Part shown: positions 16,948 through 25,875 of the stretch, piece by piece
How the letters are laid out: each line of letters opens with the position of its first letter
Position numbering within the stretch: position 1 is the first letter of the stretch
Assembly: GCA_937944855.1 (NCBI GenBank)
Contig: CALFAY010000037.1
Span: forward strand, 1 to 51,722
Direction of reading: 5' to 3'
DNA: 51,722 nt
From: an uncultured Planctomycetota bacterium
GTDB taxonomy: Bacteria; Planctomycetota; Planctomycetia; Gemmatales; HRBIN36
Program-made: the position numbers and the translations under genes
Notes under the pieces: model-generated
What the model was told of the DNA's origin: nothing
What the model saw: only the letters and a program-made list of their open reading frames with translations
Database searches by the model: none

Positions 16948-18144
16948 ATGAGCCACCGCGTGGCGGCGATGCTGATGGGGCTGGGGATGCTAGGATGCAG
17001 CTGGGACCGTCCCAGTCTGGCAGCGGATTTTCTGCTGCCCCGCAGCGGACCGGAAGAGCGGGTCGCCTTGCAGACCGGCAGGCAAAATAGCAGTCGCTCA
17101 AGTACCGCCTCCGCTTCCGACTCGACTTCCAGCGTCCGCTCCCAGTCGCCGACAAACGCCGGCGTCCAGCCGGTTTCGGCCTCGGTGGAACGCCCCGGAA
17201 CGCAGACCTTGGCCAGCGTCGTGGCCCGCGTCAACGGGCAGCCCATTCTGCGGGAGGAGTTGTACAATGCCGCTTCCTGGCGGCTCGAAGAGCTTCGGCC
17301 CAAGGTGCCGCCGGGACAATGGTCCGAGGTCGAAACCGAAATTTTGCGGCAGGAACTGGAACAGCTCATCGACCGCGAACTTCTGCTCCAGGACGCCAAC
17401 AGCCGCGTCCGACCCAAGGTCCTCGAAAAGGTCGCGGAGTCTGCGTCGAAGGATTTCGACTCCCTGCTCAAGAAGCAGAAAGCCCAGCTCGGCCTGAAGA
17501 GCGACGAGGAATTGCAGGCATATTTGGAAAAGCGGGGCAACTCGGTCGAGGAGATGCGGCGTCAGCACGTTCGCGGCTACATTGCGATGGAATACGTGCG
17601 CAGCATGATCCGCGACAAGCTCGACCAGATCAGCCGCGAGGATCTGATCGACTATTACCGACAGAATCCCAAGGAATTTGAAAAACCGGAGCGGGTCGTC
17701 TGGCAACACATTTTCGTGGACCGCTACATCTTTTCCACGGAAGAGGAAGCCCGTGAAACAGCCCAGCGGGTTCACGCTCAGGCACTCGGCATGAGCACGG
17801 AGCAGTTCGCTTCCCTGGCCGAGGATCCGAACGTCAACCGCAGTCCGAGCCGCCTCCGCCGAGGCGAGGGCGAAGGCAATGAACGCGGCCAGATTGCGCC
17901 GCAGGAAGTTGAGGACGTCCTTTTCCGGTTACGGCCCGGCCAAGTCGGACCGCTCATCGAGACCGAGAAGGGCTTCCACATCGTTCGGGTCGTGGACTAC
18001 ACCCCGGGCGGCAAGATCTCGTTTGAGCGGGCCTGCCCCGACATCCGCAAGCGCTTGCAAAACCGCATCGGCCAGCAGGAGTACAAACGCATCCTCGAAG
18101 AGTTGCGGTCCAAGGCCGTCATCGAGAACTACCTGAAGCCCTGA
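16948..18144 (+). CDS. SurA/PpiC-type exported peptidyl-prolyl cis-trans isomerase
   Basis: An exported folding catalyst or chaperone of the parvulin class. The frame is open from 16771 inside mfd, but ATG 16948 (or 16939) follows AGGGGATGGGG and begins a signal peptide, MSHRVAAMLMGLGMLGC, which may be a lipoprotein signal with Cys17. After a Ser-rich linker comes a SurA_N-like helical region (VVARVNGQPILREELYNAA ... QLIDRELLLQDA) and then a parvulin domain: VWQHIFVDRY, LRRGEGEGNERG, VEDVLFRLRPGQVGPLI, then GFHIVRVVDY. The helical C-terminus is also typical. It probably acts in the periplasm on outer membrane or secreted proteins. trpC follows by 43 bases but appears to have its own promoter. 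Confidence 0.88.
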   Translation: MSHRVAAMLMGLGMLGCSWDRPSLAADFLLPRSGPEERVALQTGRQNSSRSSTASASDSTSSVRSQSPTNAGVQPVSASVERPGTQTLASVVARVNGQPILREELYNAASWRLEELRPKVPPGQWSEVETEILRQELEQLIDRELLLQDANSRVRPKVLEKVAESASKDFDSLLKKQKAQLGLKSDEELQAYLEKRGNSVEEMRRQHVRGYIAMEYVRSMIRDKLDQISREDLIDYYRQNPKEFEKPERVVWQHIFVDRYIFSTEEEARETAQRVHAQALGMSTEQFASLAEDPNVNRSPSRLRRGEGEGNERGQIAPQEVEDVLFRLRPGQVGPLIETEKGFHIVRVVDYTPGGKISFERACPDIRKRLQNRIGQQEYKRILEELRSKAVIENYLKP

Positions 18145-18174
18145 ATCCCCTCGGCTTGTCGCTCCTCAGCGTCG

Positions 18175-18180
18175 TACAAT
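18175..18180 (+). promoter_or_regulatory. Possible -10 element giving a leaderless trpC transcript
   Basis: TACAAT, five of six matches, ends 7 bases before the ATG at 18188. A start of transcription at the usual distance would fall on or next to that ATG. There is no ribosome binding site before either candidate ATG (18179 or 18188), which fits a leaderless message. The -35 position is poor. Confidence 0.35.
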
Positions 18181-18187
18181 GGCGGCG

Positions 18188-18967
18188 ATGGGTACGATCC
18201 TCGACCGCATTGTTGCTTCCAAGCGTCTGGAGATTGCCCGGCTGCGCGAACAGACCTGCGAGGCGGACTGGCTTCGCAAGCTGGAAACCGCTCCGCAGGT
18301 GCGGGATTTCGAGCAGGCGCTTCGCCGACCGGGCATGCAGGTCATCGCCGAGATCAAAAGGGCCTCGCCGTCCGCCGGGGCGATCCGGGCCGATGCCGAC
18401 CCGGTGCAGACGGCCCAAGGCTATGCCGCCGCCGGAGCGGCCTGTCTGAGCGTCCTGACCGATGGTCCCTTCTTCCAGGGCAGCCTGGACGATCTTCGTG
18501 CCGTTCGTGCCGCCGTCGCACTGCCGATTCTCCGCAAGGATTTCATCCTCGACCGCTTCCAGGTCTGGCAGGCCCGAGCGGCGGGGGCCGACGCCGTGCT
18601 GCTCATCGCCGAGATTCTCGACGACCGAACCCTCCGCGAGCTTCTTGCGGAAATCCACCGGCACGGCATGACGGCGTTGGTGGAGTGCTACGAAGCGGCC
18701 AATCTGGAACGGGTCGTGACTGCCGGGGCGCGGGTGATCGGCATCAACAACCGTAATCTGCACACGTTTGAAGTGCGCTTGGAACACACGCTGGAACTGG
18801 CGAGCCGGGTGCCGGGGGATCGGGTGCTCGTCAGCGAAAGCGGCATCAAGACCCGGGAGGACTTGGTTCGACTGGAGGCCGCCGGCGTCAGGGCCGTACT
18901 GATCGGCGAAACGCTCATGCGGTCAGACGATCCCGGTGGAACGCTGCGGCGTCTGTTGGGTAGGTGA
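18188..18967 (+). CDS. trpC: Indole-3-glycerol phosphate synthase
   Basis: TrpC closes the indole ring: it converts 1-(2-carboxyphenylamino)-1-deoxyribulose 5-phosphate to indole-3-glycerol phosphate in tryptophan synthesis. From ATG 18188 the protein has 259 residues, the usual size, and opens with GTILDRIVASKRLEI, matching the family start; an ATG three codons earlier (18179) is an alternative. The (beta/alpha)8 motifs are all present: VIAEIKRASPSAG with the catalytic Lys, VLTDGPFFQGS, LRKDFILDRFQVWQAR, VIGINNRNLHTFEV and VLVSESGIKTREDL. It is a single-domain enzyme not fused to TrpF, and no other trp gene is in the window. A hairpin repeat follows right after the stop. Confidence 0.96.
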   Translation: MGTILDRIVASKRLEIARLREQTCEADWLRKLETAPQVRDFEQALRRPGMQVIAEIKRASPSAGAIRADADPVQTAQGYAAAGAACLSVLTDGPFFQGSLDDLRAVRAAVALPILRKDFILDRFQVWQARAAGADAVLLIAEILDDRTLRELLAEIHRHGMTALVECYEAANLERVVTAGARVIGINNRNLHTFEVRLEHTLELASRVPGDRVLVSESGIKTREDLVRLEAAGVRAVLIGETLMRSDDPGGTLRRLLGR

Positions 18968-18968
18968 G

Positions 18969-18998
18969 CCGAGCGGAGGGCGTCAGCCTTCCGGTGTC
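18969..18998 (+). repeat. Hairpin repeat element after trpC
   Basis: A copy of the element also found at 10533-10633. The core GGAGGGC-GTCA-GCCTTCC folds as a 7-bp stem including one G-T pair with a 4-base loop, one base after the trpC stop. It may act as a terminator or message-stabilising hairpin; there is no clear T-run. Confidence 0.5.
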
Positions 18999-19024
18999 AC
19001 GAGCAGGCCGACTAAGCCGTTCGC

Positions 19025-19885
19025 TCACTTGGACGCCGCGGGAATCACGATCGGCTCTTTGACGCCTTCGCGGAAGAAGCGGATCTCGCCCTCGAAACGG
19101 GGAACCAGCAGCGTTTCCGTGGGCGGCAGGCCGACGCCTCCGGGCTGCGTCATCAGTTTCCAGGTCACATCCAGCCCTTTTTCTTGCAGCGTCAAGTGCG
19201 TGACCTCAACCCTCGCCCCTCCCGACGGCTGCACGCCGCCGCTGATGACCAGAAGCATCTGCCGCCTCCAGTCGATGCTCGGGACGCCGGTGACGCCGGG
19301 TCGAGCTTCCAGGAGTTGACACAGGGCCTTCTCCGCTGCGGCCTCGGCCCCGCCCCCGGCCATGCCGGAGACCTGAGCCAGCGTGGCGGGGTCTCGAATC
19401 ACCAGCATCTGCGGCTGGACTGTGCGTTTGGCGGGAAGCCAGCGAGAAGTACGGGCGAAGACCTTGACCTCGCCGATGGCCTCGCCGGCGACGCCCAACT
19501 CCGCCACGATGCGACCAGGCCAAAACTCCACGATCTTGCCCGATTCTTCCTCCCGGCTCACGACTTTGCCCACCAGTTTCACCCGTCTGCCCACCAGTGG
19601 GGCGAGGAGGTGATCCCGGTCGCCCGTGTAAATCCGCCGCGAGATCGGCTTGCCTTCTTCGACGCCGATGATGCGGAAAACACTGTAACGGGGCGGGATG
19701 CCGACGCGTCCATCTCCCGGCTGAAAATCCAACTTGCCCTCGAATTCGATCTCAGGCTCGTCGGCTTGTTGATACCACGGCTGGTCGGCCAGGACGATCC
19801 GGGGCAATGCGACCGTTCCCGCGGAGCGGGCTGCGGTCGCGGTCGGGTCCGGCTGAAGGAACGTCACCAGCAGCATCGCTCCCAT
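19025..19885 (-). CDS. Exported protein with PrcB-like C-terminal domain
   Basis: The start at 19885 has AGGAGA 7 bases upstream and gives 286 residues; the frame is open much further but overlaps the membrane cytochrome gene. The N-terminus is mildly hydrophobic (AMLLVTFL) and could be a weak signal. The middle holds a small beta-rich region with RRVKLVGKVVSREEESG. The C-terminal 100 residues resemble the PrcB domain, named for a protease-stabilising protein of Treponema: WRRQMLLVISGGVQPSGG, then ARVEVTHL, and a closing strand FEGEIRFF. That match is by eye and tentative. It starts 11 bases after the stop of the membrane cytochrome gene, so the two are very likely one transcript. Confidence 0.6.
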   Translation of the reverse strand: MGAMLLVTFLQPDPTATAARSAGTVALPRIVLADQPWYQQADEPEIEFEGKLDFQPGDGRVGIPPRYSVFRIIGVEEGKPISRRIYTGDRDHLLAPLVGRRVKLVGKVVSREEESGKIVEFWPGRIVAELGVAGEAIGEVKVFARTSRWLPAKRTVQPQMLVIRDPATLAQVSGMAGGGAEAAAEKALCQLLEARPGVTGVPSIDWRRQMLLVISGGVQPSGGARVEVTHLTLQEKGLDVTWKLMTQPGGVGLPPTETLLVPRFEGEIRFFREGVKEPIVIPAASK

Positions 19886-19896
19886 GATTTGGTCTC

Positions 19897-20850
19897 CTAG
19901 CGCCGTGGCAAGCTCAGGCCGAACAGGTCGAGCAGGCTGCCGAAGACTTGCAATCCGAATCCGCTGGCCACCAAGGCCCCGGTCACGAGGATCGCCTGGG
20001 CGGCCAGGGGATCGAGCCGGGCCAGCCACCAGCAGGCGATGTCGATGGCCTGCCAGAACATCGGCCAGGGTGCGAGCACGACGCGAGTCCAGGTCGGCCA
20101 ACCTGTCAGGCTGAAGATCAGCCCGGTCAGCCCGTACATCATCGTGAAGCCGATCAGATGCACATGCGTCGTCTGGGCCAGCTTGGCCAACTCCATCGGT
20201 GCCGACCCTTCCTCGATTTTCAGGTACTTTTCCAGATGTTGCCACTCGTCGAGGGGATACTTCTCGGCGTCCTTGTCGGCTCCGCTCTCCTGGTGACATC
20301 GGACGCAGCGATCCGTGAAGATCGCGTTGATGCGGACCTGGATAGCCCGGCCTTCGGCGTCCTTGTCCCCGATGATGTAGTCCTCGGTGATTATCAGCGG
20401 CTTGCTGAGCTTGAACTCGTCTTTCTCAAAGGCGTCTTTGGAAGCTCCCTGTTTGAGCCAGTCCAGGAGGGCCAGCCGTTCTCCCTCGCGCTCGGCTAGG
20501 AGTTTCTTCTGCTCCTCCGGAGAGAGCTTGGCGAAGTTCTCTTTCCAGCGGCGTTCGGATTTGGTGGTGAAGGCCGGTCGCATCGTGCCAGTGCCGTTGA
20601 AGGGCAGGGATTCGTCAGCTTCCAGAAGTTGTTGGAACTTGCTCTTGGGTTCGCCTTTAGGTTCGCCGTGATAGATGCGGACCACGTCTTTGGAGTCAGG
20701 CAGCAAATTGCCCGGCGACGCATGTTGGAAATGCAACTGCACCAGGCCGCTGAAGTAGCCGCAGCCGATCACGATCAGAAACACGGCCAGGACGGCCCGG
20801 GTGGGCGCGGGAAGGTTTCGCAGACTGAACACTCGGTTTGCATCGCTCAT
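19897..20850 (-). CDS. Membrane protein with one c-type heme motif
   Basis: A 317-residue membrane protein. One segment near the N-terminus (AVLAVFLIVIGCGYFSGLVQ) is followed by a periplasmic region rich in Lys and Glu that contains a single CxxCH heme-binding motif, DRCVRCHQESG at about residues 181-191. After it come three more hydrophobic segments: LIGFTMMYGLTGLIFSLTGW, VLAPWPMFWQAIDIACWWLA and AAQAILVTGALVASGFGLQV. His residues in the first of these (THVHLIGF) could be heme or metal ligands. The arrangement suggests an electron transfer or redox-sensing membrane subunit, but I do not recognise a named complex. The PrcB-like gene follows 11 bases after its stop. Confidence 0.72.
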   Translation of the reverse strand: MSDANRVFSLRNLPAPTRAVLAVFLIVIGCGYFSGLVQLHFQHASPGNLLPDSKDVVRIYHGEPKGEPKSKFQQLLEADESLPFNGTGTMRPAFTTKSERRWKENFAKLSPEEQKKLLAEREGERLALLDWLKQGASKDAFEKDEFKLSKPLIITEDYIIGDKDAEGRAIQVRINAIFTDRCVRCHQESGADKDAEKYPLDEWQHLEKYLKIEEGSAPMELAKLAQTTHVHLIGFTMMYGLTGLIFSLTGWPTWTRVVLAPWPMFWQAIDIACWWLARLDPLAAQAILVTGALVASGFGLQVFGSLLDLFGLSLPRR

Positions 20851-20951
20851 GGATTGGACTCCGTGTCACTTCAGGCAGGCAAGAGGTCGTCACGGCAGGT
20901 ATCCTACATGGTAGCCAGCCGGGGTAGCACGTTCAACCGCGACGCCTCGGC

Positions 20952-23900
20952 CTAAAGCGTCAGGCCCTCCAGCGGGGCGAAGCCGCGGCGGAGCGTGTTC
21001 TCGGTCACGACGCGGGGATTCAGGAACTGAAGCAGGTAATCCGGCCCGCCCGCCTTGGAGCCGATGCCGGACAGCTTGAACCCGCCGAACGGCTGGCGGT
21101 CCACCAGCGCTCCGGTGATTTTGCGGTTGATGTACAGGTTGCCCACGCGGAACCGTCGCCGTACCTGGGCGATGTGCTCCGGACTGCGGGAATACAGTCC
21201 GCCGGTCAGGGCGTAAGGCGTTCCCTCGGCGATTTCCAGGGCGTGATCGAGGCTTCTTGCCTTCATGACAGCCAGGACCGGACCAAAGATTTCCTCCTGG
21301 GCGATGGTAGCGGTCGGTGGCACGTCCACGAATATGTGCGGGCCGACGTAGAAGCCGTCATCCGCCAGGGGACCGACGTCGGCGGCGTAGGCGAGCTTCG
21401 CTTCCGTCTTGCCTTTCTCGATGTACCACAGGATGCGCTGGCGGGCCTCTTCGTCGATCACCGGCCCGACGGCGTTGGACGGATCCTCGGCAGGACCGAT
21501 GCGGAGGCTCTTCGTCGCCTCGATGAGCCGTTCAAGAAACTGATCGTGGATCCGCTCCAAAACGATGACGCGGGAACAGGCTGAGCATTTCTGCCCCTGA
21601 TAGCCGAACGCACTGACGACGACGCCGTGAACGGCCTCATCGAGATCGGCGTCATCGTCCACGATGATCGCATTCTTGCCGCCCATTTCGCAGATGAGCT
21701 TCTTGACGTGATGCTGCCCCGGGGGCGTTTCCGCAGCCTGACGGTTCAGCAGCAGGCCTACGGCGCGTGAGCCAGTGAAGGCGATGAGGGCGGTGTCCTT
21801 GCTCATGACCAGCGTCGGGCCGATTTCCTCGCCTTTGCCCGGCAGATAGCTGACCACGTCGGGTGGTACGCCGGCTTCCAGGAGAATCTCGTGGAACAAA
21901 GCGGCGATGACGGAGGACTGCTCGGCGGGCTTCATGATCGTGGGGTTGCCTGCGACCAGGGCGGCGGTGGTCATGCCGCACAGGATCGCTAACGGGAAGT
22001 TCCACGGCGCGATGACGACAGCCGGTCCGCGCGGTTCGTAGAAGTAGGCGTTTTCCTCGCCGGGTACGTCCCGCCGCCGGGGCACGGCGAGGCGGAGCAT
22101 CTCCCGGCCGTAGTATTCGCAGAAGTCCACGGCCTCGGCGACGTCGGCATCAGCCTCCCGCCACTGCTTGCCGCATTCGTCCACCTCCCAGGCGGCCAGT
22201 TCCCAGCGTCTTTCCCGCAGGATCTCGGCGGCTCGGAACAGGCAGGCGGCCCGATGCTCCGGCGGCGTGTCCCGCCACTTCGGCAAGGCTTTGACTGCTG
22301 TTGCCAAGGCCTTCTCCGCGTGTTCGGGATCGGCACAGGCGGTCACGCCCACCACCTGAAGCCGATGAGCAGGGTTGAGCGACTCGATGCTCTTGGCCGT
22401 GCGGATGCGTTGGCCGTCGATGACCAGCGGATAATAACGCCCCAAAAGCCCGGCTACTTTCCGCAGGGACTCTCGCATCGCCTGGCGGTTTTCCTCGCGG
22501 CTGAAGTCGGCGACCGGGCAGTTGTGAAACGGCGGCACCTCCGCCGCGGACGGCTGATCGGGTCGTCGAAGCAGTGTTGCGGTGGCGATCATGTCGGCTC
22601 CTTGGGGCGGTTCGTCCTGGCGATGCGGATCTTTGAGCAACTGGTCCTCGCTGACGTGTTCGACCGAAGCAGCACGCAGGAACGACTGATTGGCGGTGTT
22701 TTCCAACAGGCGACGCACCAGGTAGGCCATGCCCGGAAGCAACTGGCCGTAGGGCGTGTACACCCGGACCCGCCGTCCCAGCCGGACCAAGGCCGCTTTA
22801 GTCTCGTCCGCCATGCCGTAGAGCAACTGAAATTCGAGGCTTCGCGGGTGGCGGTCCAGGTAGTCGGCCAACGCCAAGGCCCGAGCGATGCTGCGGACGT
22901 TGTGGCTGCCGACGGCGACGCGGAAGCACTCGGGCCGTTCCAAGAGGAACTGAAGACAGGCTTCGTAGTTGGCGTCGCTATGGTGTTTGCGGGTAAAGAC
23001 GGGGATCGGCCAGTCGTGCTGAGCGGCCAGGATCACCTCAGAGTCCCAGTAGGCCCCCTTGACCAGACGGACCCAGATCGGCGTTCCCCGTCGCCGGACC
23101 CACTCGGCCAACCGCTCCAGATCGCTCAGACAGTCCCGCAGATACGCCTGGATGGCGATGCCGAAGTCGGGCCAGTCGCGGAACTCGGCTTCGCTGGCAA
23201 TCTCTTCGAAGATTCGCAGGGTCAGGTCCTTGTAGGCGAATTGCTCCATGTCAATGTTGACGAACGCCCCCAAAGACCGGGCCTTGCTCAGGATCGGACG
23301 AAGGCGGTCCCGAACGACGGCGGCGACGTGATCCGGAGCAATCGGATCGAACTGACTGTAGAGCGAGGAGAGCTTCAGCGAGACGTTGACCCGCGGCAAC
23401 GGCCCCTGGGGATCGCGGTCGATCAGCTCCACTTCGGGCCAGCCGTTGACGACCGAACTGAGGCCGTCGAGCAGGTCGAAGTACTGACTCTGGTAGTGCC
23501 TCGCTTCCGACTCGGTGAGGACCGCTTCGCCGAGCAGGTCCACCGTGAAGGCCATCTGCTTCTTGCGGAGATGAGCCAGGGCGGAGAGGGCCTCTTGAAG
23601 GTTCGACCCGGCGATGAAGCGCTGGGCCATGCGGGAGGCACCCCAGCGGGCGGCGTCGGCCACCAGGCGGCCTAAGAGTCCGTTTTCGGGCAACCAGTCG
23701 GAGACCGAGGGAAACGGCATTCCGTCACCGCCCGCCTCCCGCAGATATTCCCGCAGGTGCCGGGTGATCTGCTGCGGTTCCCGGAGTTGCGGCAGCACGT
23801 CCACGAAGCGGAACAGCTGGACCTTGAGGGCTTCCCGGTCCATGGTGAAGCCCATGAGCTGCTCTTCCCACCAGCGGGGGAAAAACAGCGGCGGACGGGC

Positions 23901-23969
23901 CGATTCCATGCGGGCAAACAGTTCCCGACCGTACTGTTGCGTCAAGGCTTCGAGCGCGGAACGGCTCAT
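20952..23969 (-). CDS. putA: Bifunctional proline dehydrogenase / glutamate semialdehyde dehydrogenase
   Basis: PutA oxidises proline to glutamate in two steps. At 1005 residues it has the short form, without the N-terminal ribbon-helix-helix DNA-binding domain of the E. coli protein, so it is not expected to repress its own gene. The FAD-dependent proline dehydrogenase barrel covers roughly residues 110-450, with VNVSLKLSSLYSQFDP, VNIDMEQFAYKDL, VRLVKGAYWDSE and LEFQLLYGMADE. The aldehyde dehydrogenase domain follows (about 510-990) with VIAPWNFPLAI, FTGSRAVG, KLICEMGGKNAI with the catalytic Glu, and GYQGQKCSACSRV with the catalytic Cys. It is divergent from the kinase gene across a 90-base gap that holds a TTATAA element. 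Confidence 0.96.
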   Translation of the reverse strand: MSRSALEALTQQYGRELFARMESARPPLFFPRWWEEQLMGFTMDREALKVQLFRFVDVLPQLREPQQITRHLREYLREAGGDGMPFPSVSDWLPENGLLGRLVADAARWGASRMAQRFIAGSNLQEALSALAHLRKKQMAFTVDLLGEAVLTESEARHYQSQYFDLLDGLSSVVNGWPEVELIDRDPQGPLPRVNVSLKLSSLYSQFDPIAPDHVAAVVRDRLRPILSKARSLGAFVNIDMEQFAYKDLTLRIFEEIASEAEFRDWPDFGIAIQAYLRDCLSDLERLAEWVRRRGTPIWVRLVKGAYWDSEVILAAQHDWPIPVFTRKHHSDANYEACLQFLLERPECFRVAVGSHNVRSIARALALADYLDRHPRSLEFQLLYGMADETKAALVRLGRRVRVYTPYGQLLPGMAYLVRRLLENTANQSFLRAASVEHVSEDQLLKDPHRQDEPPQGADMIATATLLRRPDQPSAAEVPPFHNCPVADFSREENRQAMRESLRKVAGLLGRYYPLVIDGQRIRTAKSIESLNPAHRLQVVGVTACADPEHAEKALATAVKALPKWRDTPPEHRAACLFRAAEILRERRWELAAWEVDECGKQWREADADVAEAVDFCEYYGREMLRLAVPRRRDVPGEENAYFYEPRGPAVVIAPWNFPLAILCGMTTAALVAGNPTIMKPAEQSSVIAALFHEILLEAGVPPDVVSYLPGKGEEIGPTLVMSKDTALIAFTGSRAVGLLLNRQAAETPPGQHHVKKLICEMGGKNAIIVDDDADLDEAVHGVVVSAFGYQGQKCSACSRVIVLERIHDQFLERLIEATKSLRIGPAEDPSNAVGPVIDEEARQRILWYIEKGKTEAKLAYAADVGPLADDGFYVGPHIFVDVPPTATIAQEEIFGPVLAVMKARSLDHALEIAEGTPYALTGGLYSRSPEHIAQVRRRFRVGNLYINRKITGALVDRQPFGGFKLSGIGSKAGGPDYLLQFLNPRVVTENTLRRGFAPLEGLTL

Positions 23970-23994
23970 AGGCGACGCTCCGGGAGTCGCATGT

Positions 23995-24000
23995 TATAAT
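23995..24000 (+). promoter_or_regulatory. -10 element TATAAT upstream of the kinase gene
   Basis: A perfect TATAAT lies 60 bases before the kinase ATG. The -35 position (23972-23977, GCGACG) matches at three bases. The minus-strand reading of the same spot gives TATAAC (23998-23993), which could serve putA, so the element may work in both directions. Confidence 0.45.
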
Positions 24001-24059
24001 CCCCAGAGCATACGAATTCGGGGATCGGCAAGTCCGCGGGTCGGCCGGAGACTTGGGCG

Positions 24060-24926
24060 ATGCAGGTGGACAAAATAGGCCCCTTTCAGGTCATCCGGAC
24101 GCTGGGCAAAGGGGCGCACAGCACCATCCTCCTCATCCGCCGCAGTGCCGACGCCCGCCAATACGCCCTCAAGATCGTGCCCATCAATGGGCCGGACGAT
24201 CTCAAATTCCTCGAGCAGGCCGAGCACGAATTCGCCGTCGCCCAGCTGCTCGACCATCCCAATCTCATCAAGGTGCATGCCCTGGAGAAGCAGCGCAAAT
24301 GGCTGATCGGTCCCGTCCATGAGGTCCGGCTGCTGATAGAGTACGTCAACGGCAAGACGCTGGACACCTTCCAGAACCTGTCGCTGCCGCATTTCGTGCA
24401 GATCTTCCACTGCGTCGCGGAGGGTCTGCGGCACATGCACCGCCGTGGCGTCTTCCATGCCGACCTCAAGCCTAACAACATCATGGTCAGCCGCACTGGC
24501 GACGTGAAGATCCTCGACTACGGTCTGGCCTGGATGAAGGGCGAAAACAAAAACCGCGTCCAGGGCACGCCGGAGTACATGGCCCCGGAGCAGGTCAAAC
24601 GCCGCATCGTCAACGAAAAGACCGACCTGTTCAACCTCGGGGCCACCATGTACCGCATGATTACCTGGCGGAACATCCCGGCCATCGTCACCTCCGGCGG
24701 CGTTCCCCTCGATCAGGAAAACTGGAAGAAGCTGCTTAAGCCGGTCCGCGAGTGCAATCCCAAAGTCCCGCCGGATCTGGCCGATCTGATCCACCAGTGC
24801 GTCGCCTACCATGCCTCGAACCGGCCCGAGGATGTGACCACCGTCTGCGAAGTGCTGGCAAAGCTCAGCAAGGAACTGGTCAAAACCCCCGACGACCAGC
24901 TCGAAGCCCTGGAGTGGCAGGAATAG
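24060..24926 (+). CDS. Serine/threonine protein kinase (soluble, kinase domain only)
   Basis: A Hanks-type protein kinase of 288 residues consisting of the catalytic domain only, with no membrane segment or sensor part. Visible elements: a glycine loop GKGAHS at 16-21, Lys38 in YALKIV, Glu57 of helix C, the catalytic loop HADLKPNN at 133-140 with Asp135, Lys137 and Asn140, the metal-binding loop DYG (Asp153) in place of DFG, and the APE motif in APEQV. The residue before the catalytic Asp is Ala rather than Arg, so it is a non-RD kinase and probably does not need activation-loop phosphorylation. Target proteins are unknown; the FHA protein 8 kb downstream is one speculative phosphothreonine reader. 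GGAGA precedes the ATG. Confidence 0.92.
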   Translation: MQVDKIGPFQVIRTLGKGAHSTILLIRRSADARQYALKIVPINGPDDLKFLEQAEHEFAVAQLLDHPNLIKVHALEKQRKWLIGPVHEVRLLIEYVNGKTLDTFQNLSLPHFVQIFHCVAEGLRHMHRRGVFHADLKPNNIMVSRTGDVKILDYGLAWMKGENKNRVQGTPEYMAPEQVKRRIVNEKTDLFNLGATMYRMITWRNIPAIVTSGGVPLDQENWKKLLKPVRECNPKVPPDLADLIHQCVAYHASNRPEDVTTVCEVLAKLSKELVKTPDDQLEALEWQE

Positions 24927-25080
24927 CCGAACCGCTTCGCACGGCGGCCGATCCCGTCGCTTCCGCGGCGAAATTGCTTGCGTCGCTTGGCAGGCATCCG
25001 TCACAATAACCAGAGCAAGTCTCGCATCGGACCACGGCAGCTGGCATCAGGCGACGCTGTTGTTGCGGGGCGGGTGAACC

Positions 25081-25875
25081 ATGCGCTTCGTCTATTTCAG
25101 CAAATTGCTCAAGGATCTCGACATTCCGGAACTGGTCCAGTTCTGCGAAGAAGTTGGACTGGACGGCGTGGACTTGGCCGTGCGACCCGGCTACCCGGTC
25201 AACCCGGAGAACGCGGCCAAGGCCCTGCCCGCCGCCGCTGCCTCGTTCAAGGCCCGGGGCAAAATCATCGGCCTGGTCACGGCCCCGGTGGACATGAACG
25301 ATCCCGCCACTCCCGAAGCACGCAGTCTGTTCGAGGCCTGCTCCCAGGCCGGCGTCCCGGCCATCAAGATCGGCTACTTTCCCTACAAGGGCCGCTTCGA
25401 CATCGAACTGTGCGAAGCCCGTGCCCGCATCGCCTCGTTCTCCCGCCTGGCTGAGCAGACCCGCGTCAAGGCCTGCTATCACACCCACTCCGGTGACTAC
25501 CTGGGCAACAATGCGGCCAGTCTTCGGCTCCTGCTCGGCGACGCCAATCCCCATTACATCGGCGTCTTCCTCGACACTGGGCATCTGGCCCTGGGCGGCG
25601 GGCCGATCCGCATGGAAGTCGAGATGGTCCGAGCCTGGTTTTCCCTGCTGGCCATCAAGGACATCGCCTGGGAACGCAAGGACGACAAGTGGGCATTTCG
25701 CGTCGTGCCGGCCGGTCAGGGCATCGTCCGCTGGGACGACGTTGCCGCGGCAATCAAAGCCAGCGGCTTCCGCGGCACCATCAGCCTGCACGGCGAATAC
25801 GAAACCGATTCGCTGGAAGAACGCATCCGCTTGGCCAAGATGGAATTGGAATTCCTCAAAAAGAAGCTCGCCTAG
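25081..25875 (+). CDS. Sugar phosphate isomerase/epimerase-like TIM barrel
   Basis: A 264-residue AP endonuclease family 2-type TIM barrel. The opening [19 protein letters not shown] is followed by [16 protein letters not shown], the conserved early strand and loop of this group, then by [48 protein letters not shown] and TISLHGEYE, which supply the usual His, Asp and Glu metal ligands. It is probably a xylose-isomerase-like sugar or inositol epimerase; the substrate is unknown. It is a different subgroup from the 389-residue protein at 9352. Its stop shares the palindromic tetramer CTAG with the stop of the convergent proS. Confidence 0.87.
   Translation: MRFVYFSKLLKDLDIPELVQFCEEVGLDGVDLAVRPGYPVNPENAAKALPAAAASFKARGKIIGLVTAPVDMNDPATPEARSLFEACSQAGVPAIKIGYFPYKGRFDIELCEARARIASFSRLAEQTRVKACYHTHSGDYLGNNAASLRLLLGDANPHYIGVFLDTGHLALGGGPIRMEVEMVRAWFSLLAIKDIAWERKDDKWAFRVVPAGQGIVRWDDVAAAIKASGFRGTISLHGEYETDSLEERIRLAKMELEFLKKKLA

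Noticed and set aside
22254..23675. 473-codon plus-strand frame inside putA
   Set aside because: Shadow frame opposite the proline dehydrogenase domain; no recognisable protein.
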